This document shows positions 16,588 through 25,363 of a stretch of DNA of 64,000 nucleotides, piece after piece. The notes under the pieces are model-generated. The model was not told the DNA's origin and searched no databases. It saw only the letters and a program-made list of their open reading frames with translations. How positions within the stretch are numbered: the first letter of the stretch is position 1; each line of letters begins with the position of its first letter. The DNA is from Calditrichia bacterium (GTDB lineage Bacteria > Calditrichota > Calditrichia > RBG-13-44-9 > J075), in NCBI GenBank assembly GCA_028284445.1, contig JANQRS010000067.1, positions 1 to 64,000 on the forward strand, written 5' to 3'. Both the position numbers and the translations under genes were made by a program.

Positions 16588-19245
16588 ATGGATTTCCTCA
16601 TGACAGAAAGCCGTACAATTGCATTTCCTGACGCGTGTTCGAAGAAGCTCCCTCTTGTCATTCCCGAACGTTTTCATCGGGAACCCATGGCTTGTAAAGA
16701 TGGATTTCTGCTACAAACATGCGGAAATGGCAAGGTCGAACATCAAAGTCGGTTACCAAAACCATCTTTAAAATACACTCTTATACTCATCTTTGTAATC
16801 ATTTCTGGCTTTTGTAATGCTCAGTCCTTGCAACTCACCGAGGACGGTTATTTTGATATGCCCGGCCTCAGCGTGACCCTGTTTCACGACATTTATCCGG
16901 AAGGGCATCAAACCGGCGTGACAATCATACAGCATGACTCCCGTGTTGCTGCCAATGGCGATCTGCGCCTGGAGCCGGCGCCGGGACAATGGCAGCCGGT
17001 GCCGAAAGTGGGTCAGCGAAAAGTCGATCGTCAGCAGAATCAGGTGAGCATTCCCTGTGCATATCCTAATCCCGATCTGAATCGTAAAGGTTTCAACCCG
17101 ATCATCTATCCGGATCTCGAATTTGAATACCAAATCCGCGTTCAGGCACAAGGGAGCAGCATCATTGTTGCCGTTGATCTCGAAAATCCACTGCCGGAAG
17201 AATGGATAGGGAAGGTTGGCTTCAATCTGGAATTATTTCCCGGAGAACTCTTCGGTAAAGCTTTCTATATGGACGGGAAGGCTGGTAGTTTTCCACGTCA
17301 GTTGAACGGCCCGATGATGCCGCAGGATGATGGCAGCTTTGAAGTCGAGCCGCTCGCCAAAGGCCAAAAATTCGTCATCGCACCAGCGTCAGACTTGAGA
17401 AAAATGACTATTGAATCCTTTGCCGGGGAACTGGAGTTGCTGGACGGCCGAAGTCACCACAACAACGGCTGGTTTATTCTTCGTTCCGCGGTGCCCTCGG
17501 GCGCAACGAAAAACGCCATCCAGTGGCGTATTTCCCCGCAGTTGCAGGCAAATTGGCGTCGTTTACCGGTTATTCAATTGTCGCAGGTCGGGTATCATCC
17601 GAAGCAGCAGAAGTTTGCCGTAATAGAATGTGACCGGCGGCATCAGCCGCTCGACTTAATTTCCCTGGAGCGTGTTGATGCGACGGGGACGGTTCAAACA
17701 GTGGTTCAGACCAAGCCGGCAGCTTGGGGCGAATTCTTAAGATACACCTATCTGAAATTTGATTTTTCCCAAATTCGTGAAGAAGGTCTTTATCGGGTTC
17801 GCTACGGTGATCAGCTATCTCCGCTATTTGAGATTGGCGAAGATATTTATCAGCGCCATGTTTGGCAGCCGGTATTGGAATATTTTCTTCCGGTGCAGAT
17901 GTGTCATATGCGCATCAATGATCGCTATCGAGTCTGGCATGGGCTCTGCCACATGGACGATGCTTTGATGGCAGAGGTCGATACCATTCACTTCGATGGC
18001 TATCGCCAGGGTGCTTCGACTTTGACTTCTTTTCAACCCGGACAGCATGTTCCGGGTCTCAATGTCGGGGGATGGCATGATGCCGGTGATTATGATTTGC
18101 GCGTCGAATCACAGGCCGCAACGGTGCGAACCCTTAGCCTCATGCGAGAAGCATTTGGCGTGCATTATGACGAAACAACTGTGGATCAGGAAGCGCGCAT
18201 TGTGGAATTGCATCGTCCCGATGGCGTATTGGATATTCTGCAACAAATCGAGCATGGTGTGCTGAGCATCGTTGGCGGCTACAAAAGCCTTGGCCGGCTC
18301 TATCGCGGTATTATTTGTCCCGATCTGCGTCAGTACGTATTGCTTGGCGATGCCTCGGTCATGACTGACAATCTTATCTACCAGCCGAAAAATGCTGCTG
18401 TTCAAACAACCGGTGTGCCTTTGCTGCCGATGGACGATCGGCGGGTTTTTACGGAAGATAATCCGGGTCGCGAACTATTTGTGGTTGCCTGCCTTGCTGC
18501 CGCTAACCGCGCCTTGCGCAACTACAATAAACCACTCGCTGACGATTGTCTTGCAATTGCTTCTGAAATTTGGGATACACATGCAGAAAACGGCGATGAG
18601 AAGTTAGCTGCGGCAAAGCTGGAAGCAGCGGCCGAGCTTTTTCTAACTACCGAGAAAGGTAAATATCGAGAGGCGATTATTGCTGGCCAGTCTAAAATTG
18701 CCTCACAGTTTGAGACTGTCGGTTGGGTGATGAGCCGCGTTCGGCAGCAGGTCAAGGATGAAGGCTTCCAGCAACTTCTTGCAAACGAAGCCCTGGCTTT
18801 TTCAGAAAAATTACGGACCGAGATTGAAAAAACGCCCTATGGTGTTTGGTATCGCCCCTACATTTGGGGGTCCGGCTGGAATATTCAGCGCTTGGGAGTG
18901 AAGCAGTACTACCTGCAACAAGCCTGGCCGGAATTATTTCCAGCAGAACAGCTGACAGATGCGCTGAACTTCATTCTTGGTTGCCATCCCGGCTCGAATA
19001 CGGCGTCATTCGTATCCGGCGTCGGACGGAAATCGCTTCTTGTGGCCTATGGAACCAATCGTGCTGATTGGTCCTTTATTCCCGGTGGGTCGGTTTCCGG
19101 AACCGGCCTGGTGCGTCCGGATTTCCCGGAGCTAAAGGAGTGGCCATTCTTCTGGCAGCAAAGTGAGTATGTTATCGGGGGCGGGGCATCAAATTTTATG
19201 TTTATGGTGCTGGCCGCCCAGGAATTATTAAAGGAAAAACGATAG
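16588..19245 (+). CDS. Glycoside hydrolase family 9 protein (endoglucanase-like) with N-terminal cellulase Ig-like domain
   Basis: Up to 885 aa. The hydrophobic export segment (YTLILIFVIISGFCNAQ) starts about 60 residues in, so the true start may be ATG 16687; no convincing Shine-Dalgarno decides this. After about 250 residues of unassigned beta-rich sequence comes the CelD_N-type Ig-like domain (LSQVGYHPKQQKFAVIEC), then the GH9 (alpha/alpha)6 barrel with GGWHDAGDYD (catalytic base region, Asp498/Asp501), the LGCHPGSNTASFVSGVG motif and QSEYVIGGG, whose Glu is the likely proton donor. GH9 enzymes cleave beta-1,4-glucans or glucomannan-type chains by inversion. No sorting domain is present, so a periplasmic or lipid-free secreted form is likely. 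Confidence 0.88.
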   Translation: MDFLMTESRTIAFPDACSKKLPLVIPERFHREPMACKDGFLLQTCGNGKVEHQSRLPKPSLKYTLILIFVIISGFCNAQSLQLTEDGYFDMPGLSVTLFHDIYPEGHQTGVTIIQHDSRVAANGDLRLEPAPGQWQPVPKVGQRKVDRQQNQVSIPCAYPNPDLNRKGFNPIIYPDLEFEYQIRVQAQGSSIIVAVDLENPLPEEWIGKVGFNLELFPGELFGKAFYMDGKAGSFPRQLNGPMMPQDDGSFEVEPLAKGQKFVIAPASDLRKMTIESFAGELELLDGRSHHNNGWFILRSAVPSGATKNAIQWRISPQLQANWRRLPVIQLSQVGYHPKQQKFAVIECDRRHQPLDLISLERVDATGTVQTVVQTKPAAWGEFLRYTYLKFDFSQIREEGLYRVRYGDQLSPLFEIGEDIYQRHVWQPVLEYFLPVQMCHMRINDRYRVWHGLCHMDDALMAEVDTIHFDGYRQGASTLTSFQPGQHVPGLNVGGWHDAGDYDLRVESQAATVRTLSLMREAFGVHYDETTVDQEARIVELHRPDGVLDILQQIEHGVLSIVGGYKSLGRLYRGIICPDLRQYVLLGDASVMTDNLIYQPKNAAVQTTGVPLLPMDDRRVFTEDNPGRELFVVACLAAANRALRNYNKPLADDCLAIASEIWDTHAENGDEKLAAAKLEAAAELFLTTEKGKYREAIIAGQSKIASQFETVGWVMSRVRQQVKDEGFQQLLANEALAFSEKLRTEIEKTPYGVWYRPYIWGSGWNIQRLGVKQYYLQQAWPELFPAEQLTDALNFILGCHPGSNTASFVSGVGRKSLLVAYGTNRADWSFIPGGSVSGTGLVRPDFPELKEWPFFWQQSEYVIGGGASNFMFMVLAAQELLKEKR

Positions 19246-19279
19246 ATCTTTTTACGATATTGAAAACGTGGTGAGGAAA

Positions 19280-20137
19280 ATGTGCAGGCGCTTTGTTTGT
19301 GGGAGCCTCTTACTTTTGTCATTGGCTTGCGGTGGAGAGTCCGAAATGCAGATTGATAAGAATGAGCTCTATGCATGGTGCATTGTTCCTTACGATGCTG
19401 TGGAGCGTTCGCCTGAAGAACGTATCTCTATGCTCAAGGCGCTCGGTTTTCAGCGATATGCCTACGACTGGCGTGCGGACGATCTTGATGATATGGCCGG
19501 GGAGTTGACATTAGCGGCTGAAAATGGGATTGAAGTGGTTGCCGTCTGGCTATGGATTGACAAAGATTGGGATCGTCCCGGAAAGTTGAATGACGCAAAC
19601 CGGAAAATCTTTTCTGTCATAAGAGAGGTAAATCTAAAAACCCAGCTCTGGGTTGGTTTTCACCCAAACTACTTTGAAGATTTGACGGATTCACAAGCGG
19701 TTGCTGCCGGAGCTGAAATGATTGGCTATCTGGCCTCCCGTGCTGATGAGTTGGGGTGCAAAGTGGCGCTCTACAATCATGGCGACTGGTTTGGAGAACC
19801 TGCAAATCAGGTAAAGATCATCCAGGCCTTGCCGGAACGTGATATTGGCATCGTTTACAATTTCCACCATGCTCATCATCAGCTCGATTATTATCCTCAA
19901 ATTGTCGAGAGTATGCTACCATATTTATGGTCTGTTAATCTTAATGGCATGCGAAAGCGCGGACCGAAAATTCTTCCGATAGGGAAGGGAGACGAAGAAG
20001 AACGGATGCTTTCACTTCTGTTCGAACAGGGCTTTACGGGCCCTTTCGGGATCTTGGGCCATGTTGAGGACCGCGATGTTGAAGACGTTCTGCGTCTAAA
20101 CCTGACTGGCCTTGAGGCGCTATCGAAAGTAAAGTGA
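19280..20137 (+). CDS. Lipoprotein with sugar-isomerase/epimerase-like TIM barrel
   Basis: About 285 aa. A short signal ending in the lipobox LSLAC predicts a lipoprotein. The rest looks like an AP-endonuclease-2/xylose-isomerase-like TIM barrel: GFQRYAYDWRADD, EVVAVWLWID, VALYNHGDWFGEP, IVYNFHHAH and GHVEDRDVEDVLRLN are placed as in sugar phosphate isomerase/epimerase proteins, with His/Glu/Asp residues that could bind a metal. In-frame GTGs at 19268 and 19271 are alternative starts. It lies 34 bp after the GH9 gene and is probably co-transcribed. A periplasmic lipid-anchored member is unusual for a family known mainly as cytoplasmic enzymes; the substrate is unknown. Confidence 0.75.
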   Translation: MCRRFVCGSLLLLSLACGGESEMQIDKNELYAWCIVPYDAVERSPEERISMLKALGFQRYAYDWRADDLDDMAGELTLAAENGIEVVAVWLWIDKDWDRPGKLNDANRKIFSVIREVNLKTQLWVGFHPNYFEDLTDSQAVAAGAEMIGYLASRADELGCKVALYNHGDWFGEPANQVKIIQALPERDIGIVYNFHHAHHQLDYYPQIVESMLPYLWSVNLNGMRKRGPKILPIGKGDEEERMLSLLFEQGFTGPFGILGHVEDRDVEDVLRLNLTGLEALSKVK

Positions 20138-20348
20138 ATTCAGCTCGATAGCTATATGTCGCTGCTTCCTGATGCCTCCTTTATGGGGCACTATTTCCTA
20201 AAATTACCCTTGATCCATTCGCGCAGCTTCTATTTTTGGAAAGTAGGGAATTAGTCGCTAATATCAGTCTGCGCGAATCCCCGCGTTTCCCTTGTTAGCT
20301 TCAAGTATTAGACTGTCATCCTATACTCAAAACAGAGGAAAAGTGTAA

Positions 20349-21116
20349 ATGAACATAGATGAACTTTTCAGGCTTGACGGCAAGGTTGCGGTGGTGACCG
20401 GCGCCAGTCGCGGGCTTGGACAGGCTATGGCCGTTGGTTTGGCAGAAGCGGGCGCGGATATTGTCGTTGCCAGCACCAATGCAACAAATCTGACCGATAC
20501 AGTTCAGGCCATTCGGCAGCTGGGCCGAAAAGTGCTGCCGTTAACCTGCAATGTGGCTGATGCTGCTGACGTTACCGCGGCTGTAAAATCAACCCTCGAT
20601 GAATTTGGGACAATTGACATCTTGCTGAATAATGCCGGAACCATTCGTCGGGCACCGGCTGCAGAGTACTCGGATGAAGATTGGGATATTGTTTTGGATA
20701 CCAATCTCAACGGTCTCTTCCGGTTTTGCCGGGCAGCTGGACAGATCATGCTCGAGAAGAAAAGCGGCAAAATAATAAACGTCGCCTCCTTACTGAGTTT
20801 TTCCGGTGGTATTACGGTGCCGGCCTATGCAGCTAGTAAGGGCGGTGTGGCCCAGTTGACCAAGGCGCTGGCGAATGAATGGGCCAAAGACAACGTCCAG
20901 GTAAATGCCATTGCGCCTGGTTATTTTGAGACGGACAATACCGCCGCCTTGCGCGAGAACGAAGTGAGAAATACGGCAATTAGCGCCCGCATCCCCGCTG
21001 GGAAATGGGGAAAACCGGATGATCTCAAAGGCGCTGCAATTTTCCTGGCTTCGGCGGCATCCGATTATGTAAATGGTCATATCATGCTGGTAGATGGCGG
21101 CTGGATGGCGCGATAA
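20349..21116 (+). CDS. kduD: 2-deoxy-D-gluconate 3-dehydrogenase / 2-dehydro-3-deoxy-D-gluconate 5-dehydrogenase (KduD, SDR family)
   Basis: A 255-aa short-chain dehydrogenase. It has the NAD(P) motif TGASRGLG, the NNAG motif (LLNNAGTIRRAP), the catalytic Ser (VASLLSFSG) and YAASKGG for the Tyr-Lys pair. The sequence around FRLDGKVAVVTGASRGLGQ and the C-terminal HIMLVDGGWMAR match KduD closely. KduD reduces 5-keto-4-deoxyuronate-derived DKII to 2-keto-3-deoxygluconate, in the pectin/unsaturated-uronate route. A Shine-Dalgarno (AGAGGAAA) precedes ATG 20349. It is followed after 42 bp by kduI, its pathway partner. Confidence 0.92.
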   Translation: MNIDELFRLDGKVAVVTGASRGLGQAMAVGLAEAGADIVVASTNATNLTDTVQAIRQLGRKVLPLTCNVADAADVTAAVKSTLDEFGTIDILLNNAGTIRRAPAAEYSDEDWDIVLDTNLNGLFRFCRAAGQIMLEKKSGKIINVASLLSFSGGITVPAYAASKGGVAQLTKALANEWAKDNVQVNAIAPGYFETDNTAALRENEVRNTAISARIPAGKWGKPDDLKGAAIFLASAASDYVNGHIMLVDGGWMAR

Positions 21117-21158
21117 CCTCTGAGAAATAAACCTTATTAGACAGGAGTTCAACGAATT

Positions 21159-21989
21159 ATGGAATTGCACTATATCAGGGATAAGGAAAGTTACAAGCGC
21201 ATGACGACCGAAGAGCTTCGTTCTGCCTATATGTTGAGCGATCTATTTGGTTCGGACGAAATGACACTTCATTATATCGACATCGATCGCACAATTGTTG
21301 GGTCAGCAGTGCCTGTAAAAGACACGTTGACCTTGTCGAGCGCGGATGAGTTACGCGCCGAGTATTTTGCGGAACGTCGTGAAATCGGCGTTGTCAACAT
21401 CGGCGGCAGCGGCAGCATCAGCGTTGACGGTGAGACATTCGATCTGGACAAGCTTGATTGCCTTTATATTGGACGCGGCAGCCGGGTTATCGAGTTCTCC
21501 AGCGCCGATGTGAATAGGCCTGCCAAATTTTATTTGATGAGTTATCCCGCTCATACCACTTATCCGACGCGGATGATCGGTCAAAAGGAAGCCGAGGTGC
21601 TTGAATTAGGCAGCGACAGTGAGTGCAACAAGCGCACCCTCTACAAGCTGATCTGTCCCGGCGTCGCGGAGAGCTGTCAAATCGTGATGGGGATTACCTT
21701 GCTCGCGGACGGGAATGTTTGGAATACCATGCCGCCGCATACGCATGACCGGCGTTCAGAAGTCTATATGTATTTTGACTGCGATCCATCCACACGTGTT
21801 TTCCATTTTATGGGTGAGCCGGCGGAAACCCGGCACCTGGTCCTGCAAAATGGTGATGCGACAATTTCCCCAAGCTGGTCGGTGCATGCCGGCTCCGGCA
21901 CCAGCAATTACAGCTTCATCTGGTGCATGGGTGGAGAAAACCAGGATTTCGCCGACATGGATTTTATTGAGATGGAGAGGTTAAAGTAG
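21159..21989 (+). CDS. kduI: 5-dehydro-4-deoxy-D-glucuronate isomerase (KduI)
   Basis: A 276-aa cupin-fold isomerase converting 5-keto-4-deoxyuronate (DKI) to DKII, the step before KduD. The N-terminal SAYMLSDLFGSDEMTLHYIDIDR and the zinc-site region NTMPPHTHDRRSEVYMYFD (His, His, Glu) plus SWSVHAGSGTSNYSFIW are characteristic. It is full length for the family and cytoplasmic. It is the last gene of the uronate unit, 42 bp after kduD. KDG kinase and aldolase genes are not in the window. Confidence 0.95.
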   Translation: MELHYIRDKESYKRMTTEELRSAYMLSDLFGSDEMTLHYIDIDRTIVGSAVPVKDTLTLSSADELRAEYFAERREIGVVNIGGSGSISVDGETFDLDKLDCLYIGRGSRVIEFSSADVNRPAKFYLMSYPAHTTYPTRMIGQKEAEVLELGSDSECNKRTLYKLICPGVAESCQIVMGITLLADGNVWNTMPPHTHDRRSEVYMYFDCDPSTRVFHFMGEPAETRHLVLQNGDATISPSWSVHAGSGTSNYSFIWCMGGENQDFADMDFIEMERLK

Positions 21990-22194
21990 GGGAGGTTCGG
22001 TATCTAGCTTTGGGTTCCGGTGCAGTACTGCGGCAGAGGTAGCAAGTTGATCAGTCCTTAGTTTTTGATACGCAAAAGGCTGGCCTATTTATCAAACATT
22101 CATGTTTGCGGCGATCAATTTCGTCATTCTGATTTCCGGATTTTCCGCTTGCCTCCGCAGGCGGAAAATTTTAACTTCACTTCTCAATACGGCA

Positions 22195-22267
22195 GCCAAT
22201 GTAGCTCAGATGGTAGAGCAGTTCACTCGTAATGATCAGGTCAGCGGTTCGAATCCGCTCATTGGCT
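22195..22267 (+). tRNA. tRNA-Thr (anticodon CGT)
   Basis: The cloverleaf can be drawn by eye. Acceptor GCCAATG pairs perfectly with CATTGGC; D-stem GCTC/GAGC; anticodon arm GTTCA/TGATC (one T-T mismatch) with loop CTCGTAA, anticodon CGT; T-arm AGCGG-TTCGAAT-CCGCT. CCA is not encoded in full (CA only follows). It marks the left edge of the accessory island, a common integration target for tyrosine recombinases. Confidence 0.93.
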
Positions 22268-22335
22268 CAAGAGTAAAATCAGTAAGAACAATAGGTGAGT
22301 AGATGTAAAAAAGTTTGGTTGAGATGTTCAGGGGG

Positions 22336-22395
22336 TGTCAAAAAGTGTCAAATTCTGTCATCTGTGATCAAAAATCTCCGACCAATCTCCGACCA
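22336..22395. repeat. Phased short direct repeats next to tRNA-Thr
   Basis: TGTCA occurs at 22336, 22346 and 22356, exactly 10 bp apart, within TGTCAAAAAG-TGTCAAATTC-TGTCATCTGT. An exact 11-bp tandem duplication of ATCTCCGACCA follows (22374-22384, 22385-22395). Helically phased repeats beside a tRNA could be arm-type binding sites left from an integrated element; this is inference. Confidence 0.5.
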
Positions 22396-22458
22396 AAATT
22401 TGACGTGTGAGATTTCCTGCCGTGCATTTTTAGATCCTACGGCAAAACAAATCTAAAG

Positions 22459-22518
22459 AATCCCCTATAAGCAGTGGCACTTTGTGCCGTAACCAATTAC
22501 TTGCGGGGGATTTTTTTT
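22459..22518 (+). terminator. Terminator-like hairpin with T8
   Basis: AATCCCC pairs with GGGGATT at the base, an internal GGCAC-TTT-GTGCC hairpin sits between, and the element ends in a run of eight T. It may end the tRNA-Thr transcript. No gene is seen between the tRNA and this element. Confidence 0.6.
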
Positions 22519-22638
22519 AGAAGTGGCTTATGAATTCACAGAAAATTGCCGGCTACTCTGTTGCTTCTGTTTTATCTTGTTCAGATAGTCAAAGGACGCT
22601 ACATCCTCTATATGCTGTGAGAGTTTCCCTGCGACGCC

Positions 22639-22672
22639 AAAAGCGCCTGATCGAATTAGATCAGGCGCTTTC
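22639..22672 (-). terminator. Terminator of the leftward lipoprotein gene
   Basis: AAAGCGCCTGATC and GATCAGGCGCTTT form a 13-bp perfect stem with a 6-nt loop; on the minus strand it is followed by TTTTGG. It lies 36 bp past the stop codon of the gene at 22708-23634. Confidence 0.75.
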
Positions 22673-22707
22673 CAGGATTGTGGACTAAATTTGTGACTAC
22701 CTCTGAT

Positions 22708-23634
22708 CTATGGGAGGATTACCGGTGATGCCACTTTCCATGATCTGTAATTTGAAAAATCCGAGTCTCCGCTCCCGTTGTATGCGACGACTTTGTAAAA
22801 TACAATCTCCTTCGGCCCAATTCCGGCGTAAATATCTTCGGTATAATCAACATAATCCGTTATGAATAGACTCGTCGCTACCACGGAATAAGGGCCATTT
22901 GCCGGGTAGCCGGTTCGCTTGTAAATCTTGTACCCAGAAGCGCCTTGAATAGGATCCCAATCGATCATTGGGTGATTTTGAGACGATGAAGGAGTTATAT
23001 ATGGTGCGTCAGGGAGAGAGGCGCTGCAGTCAAATTCTGTCTGACCAGTCTTAAACTGGTAGACGTCTGTTATAGAACCTTGTGCTGATATGATAGTTGC
23101 TATGAGATGAGGGCCAAGCTCACCTCCACCTAATCGGTTTCTGTCCATAAGTTTTGCGTCAGTATAAGTTCCTGACTGAGTTACAACGGCGACGTGATCT
23201 CCACCAAAGTTGACAATATCTCCTTTTTCGTAGGACAGATTCTGCAAGTTGGACGTCTGTGGCGTGTGACGATCATAGTGTTTTACCGGCACTTGGCCAT
23301 ACCAGGAATAGACGTTACTTTCAGAGATTAGCGGGTTGCCATCCCTGTCATACAGACTACCACCACCATTGAATTCCTCCAGGGATCGTATTACGGCATA
23401 GTTATAACACTTATCCTGACTGAAATCCGGATGATTGTCTACATGTATAGGATGTGGGATGTCCCAGCAAATTGTAGGGGTGCCAGCATTGTTGGAGACG
23501 TCGAATCTCGCGGATTCTTCCGCTGTCGCATCAATTTGAGGCACAGAAACAGAGTCTTTGTTGCAACTAACTATCAGGATTATCAAGCCGACAAATATGA
23601 TGGACACGTGAAGCACTTTACTACTCTTAAGCAT
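22708..23634 (-). CDS. Lipoprotein with CHAP/NlpC-P60-like cysteine hydrolase domain and Fn3-like domain
   Basis: A 308-aa protein with a strong Shine-Dalgarno (GAGGAGG, 5 bp before ATG). Signal and lipobox IVSC predict a lipoprotein. The central part (about residues 60-185) has CYNYAVIRSLEEF with a candidate nucleophile Cys and KGDIVNFGGDHVAVVTQSG with a candidate His, the usual layout of CHAP/NlpC-P60 amidases. The C-terminal part (DAPYITPSSSQNHPMIDWDP ... GYKIYKRT ... FYKVVAYNGSGDSDFSN) reads as a fibronectin-III domain. It could cleave peptidoglycan or a protein. Family assignment is by pattern, so function is tentative. It is the first gene inside the island. Confidence 0.7.
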   Translation of the reverse strand: MLKSSKVLHVSIIFVGLIILIVSCNKDSVSVPQIDATAEESARFDVSNNAGTPTICWDIPHPIHVDNHPDFSQDKCYNYAVIRSLEEFNGGGSLYDRDGNPLISESNVYSWYGQVPVKHYDRHTPQTSNLQNLSYEKGDIVNFGGDHVAVVTQSGTYTDAKLMDRNRLGGGELGPHLIATIISAQGSITDVYQFKTGQTEFDCSASLPDAPYITPSSSQNHPMIDWDPIQGASGYKIYKRTGYPANGPYSVVATSLFITDYVDYTEDIYAGIGPKEIVFYKVVAYNGSGDSDFSNYRSWKVASPVILP

Positions 23635-24146
23635 AAAACCTCCTCTTTCGAGTTGATAATGTTGGAATGCAGAATCCTCTTAGGTGCTGCGTTCGATTTT
23701 TCATGAAGGTTTTCCGCAACCTTCATGTAATTCATTAGCTGCTAAGATTTAGTCGGTCTTGGAAGTTTTGTGTGTTTTTTGAGCAATTTTTTTAGGGGAA
23801 GGCCGGATCAAATCTTCGTTCATGTTCTCATGTCAAAGCGCGGCTGCGGATCATAACGACCGGGCTTTGGTGGTTTTGTGATGGGCAAAAACTTCTATAT
23901 GACTATGGCCTCGACTTTGGCTGTGATATCGTCTTCGTCTGGTTGAATCCTCAATATCTGCGCTGTGTCATCCCCAATTGTTATTTGATCGAGAACCGCT
24001 TAGTATGGTTCCCCGGTGCCCGTGTGCATCTGTTAGGATATCGCCATGGCGAGCCTCTACGAGCCCGGAGGCGAAGTAGGGGAGTGCATCCGGCCTCGCA
24101 TCTATTGTATCATAATTTGAATTTCCTGCATTCCAGGCGCCGGCGA

Positions 24147-24368
24147 TCAACCCAGTCGGGAGTCGTCCGAAATGCGACAGCCTCGCCGACCTTTTGCCCT
24201 ATGCAATACCTTCCTCTGTGCCGAATCTGGCGAATTCGATCCGCCTCGCAAAACTGGCCCAGCATCGCCGTCTCTGTATATGACGGTTTTGAGGTTCGCG
24301 CCTTTATCGACCAGGGAAATGAAATTGATGTGGAGTTTGTGAAACCGACGTTTTGCCTTTTTTACCAT
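24147..24368 (-). pseudogene. Phage XkdF-like protein remnant
   Basis: The fragment starts MVKKAKRRFHKLHINFISL followed by VDKGAN, the typical opening of XkdF-like phage proteins (H-I-x-F-I-S-L-V-x-x-G-A-N). Sense is lost after about 35 residues and the frame stops near 24147; a further open stretch at 23968-24150 in another frame may belong to it. It reads in the same direction as the Mu F-like and terminase-like remnants further right, as expected for a head gene cluster. The gap from 23635 to 24530 holds nothing else recognisable. Confidence 0.45.
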
Positions 24369-24530
24369 TGCTCCGCCCTATTTCGCTTTTTGGGGCAATG
24401 ATAAGGCAAGGGGCGGGGGAAAGTTTAGTCAGTTTGGCAGTGGGCGTAAAAAAGCTTTTTGTTCGTAGGCTCTAAATACCGTAGTATTTATGGCTACAGT
24501 TACAGCACACACAAACTGCGGAGGCTGAAT

Positions 24531-25148
24531 ATGAGAGGACTCATTGATTTTCTTGAAAACATAAACCAGTTCACGACGATTCTCATTGGTTACAACATTA
24601 TTGTGGTGTACTTGGCGCGTATAGGAGTGGGTTTTGATAGTCCTCTTATCGAGTTTATACTTCCTTCAAGAAGAATAATAGGTTATACAATTAGCGACCT
24701 CTTTCTTCTTTTGGGACATCTTGCTTTACTTTGGGAAATCTTTGCTCGCCTACAGGGAAGGGGCCCCAAGTTTTACTGGTTTCATGTCGTCGTTCTGGAC
24801 TTTGGTATATTCGTGATCTATCTTCTTGAGTTTCTACTTATTCCCTTTATGGGACACCATAATTTTTTCTTCCTTGTGATCCTGTCCCTGCTCAACTCAA
24901 TATTTGCCGCAGCATTCTTCTTCCGATACAAAGAAGTTTTTATGGAGCGGCAAGGAAGTAAGCTCAGTGAAGGTCTTGTAGGGTTTTTCCCTCGCTTGAT
25001 GCTGAGCGCTCTAGCAACGCTAATAACATATATCACGTTCGGTGTTGGCCTTGACCTTGAGCTATATAATAACTATATACCGCATCACATCGGCGTTCTC
25101 GCTGCCTTTTTTGCCTTTATAACAGCATTTAGCAAATCAAGACCCTGA
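24531..25148 (+). CDS. Hypothetical integral membrane protein
   Basis: 205 aa from ATG 24531, chosen because GCGGAGG lies 6-7 bp upstream; the longer frame from 24459 lacks a ribosome site. About five or six hydrophobic segments (TILIGYNIIVVYLARIGVGF, DLFLLLGHLALLWEIFA, FHVVVLDFGIFVIYLLEFLL, FFFLVILSLLNSIFAAAFF, MLSALATLITYITFGVGL, IGVLAAFFAFITAF). No family is recognised. It stands alone, oriented against the surrounding phage debris, which suggests cargo acquired by the element. It is intact while its surroundings are decayed. Confidence 0.7.
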   Translation: MRGLIDFLENINQFTTILIGYNIIVVYLARIGVGFDSPLIEFILPSRRIIGYTISDLFLLLGHLALLWEIFARLQGRGPKFYWFHVVVLDFGIFVIYLLEFLLIPFMGHHNFFFLVILSLLNSIFAAAFFFRYKEVFMERQGSKLSEGLVGFFPRLMLSALATLITYITFGVGLDLELYNNYIPHHIGVLAAFFAFITAFSKSRP

Positions 25149-25163
25149 TCTTGCTGAGCAATT

Positions 25164-25204
25164 ATAAAAAAACGCCCGTCGGGTCGGTGGCTCGACGGGC
25201 GTTT
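25164..25204 (-). terminator. Bidirectional terminator
   Basis: AAACGCCCGTCG and CGACGGGCGTTT form a 12-bp stem with an 11-nt loop. On the minus strand it is followed by a run of seven T; on the + strand only by GTTTGAGG. It lies between the convergent genes at 24531 and 25364 and could serve both. Confidence 0.85.
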
Positions 25205-25363
25205 GAGGAGTTTCTGCGGGTACGCTGTATGGAAGCAGCGCGGTTACAGGAAAGAAACTTACCAATTCACTGAGTCATAGCTCGCAAAAACTTAGTAAAA
25301 TGTTTGCGAGGAAGCAAGTCAGATGCTGGTAAAAACTTTGCAGTAAATCAACGAAAAAGCTTG

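Noticed and set aside
23943..24401. 152-aa + strand open frame
   Set aside because: It is antisense to the XkdF-like remnant, has odd composition and no ribosome site.
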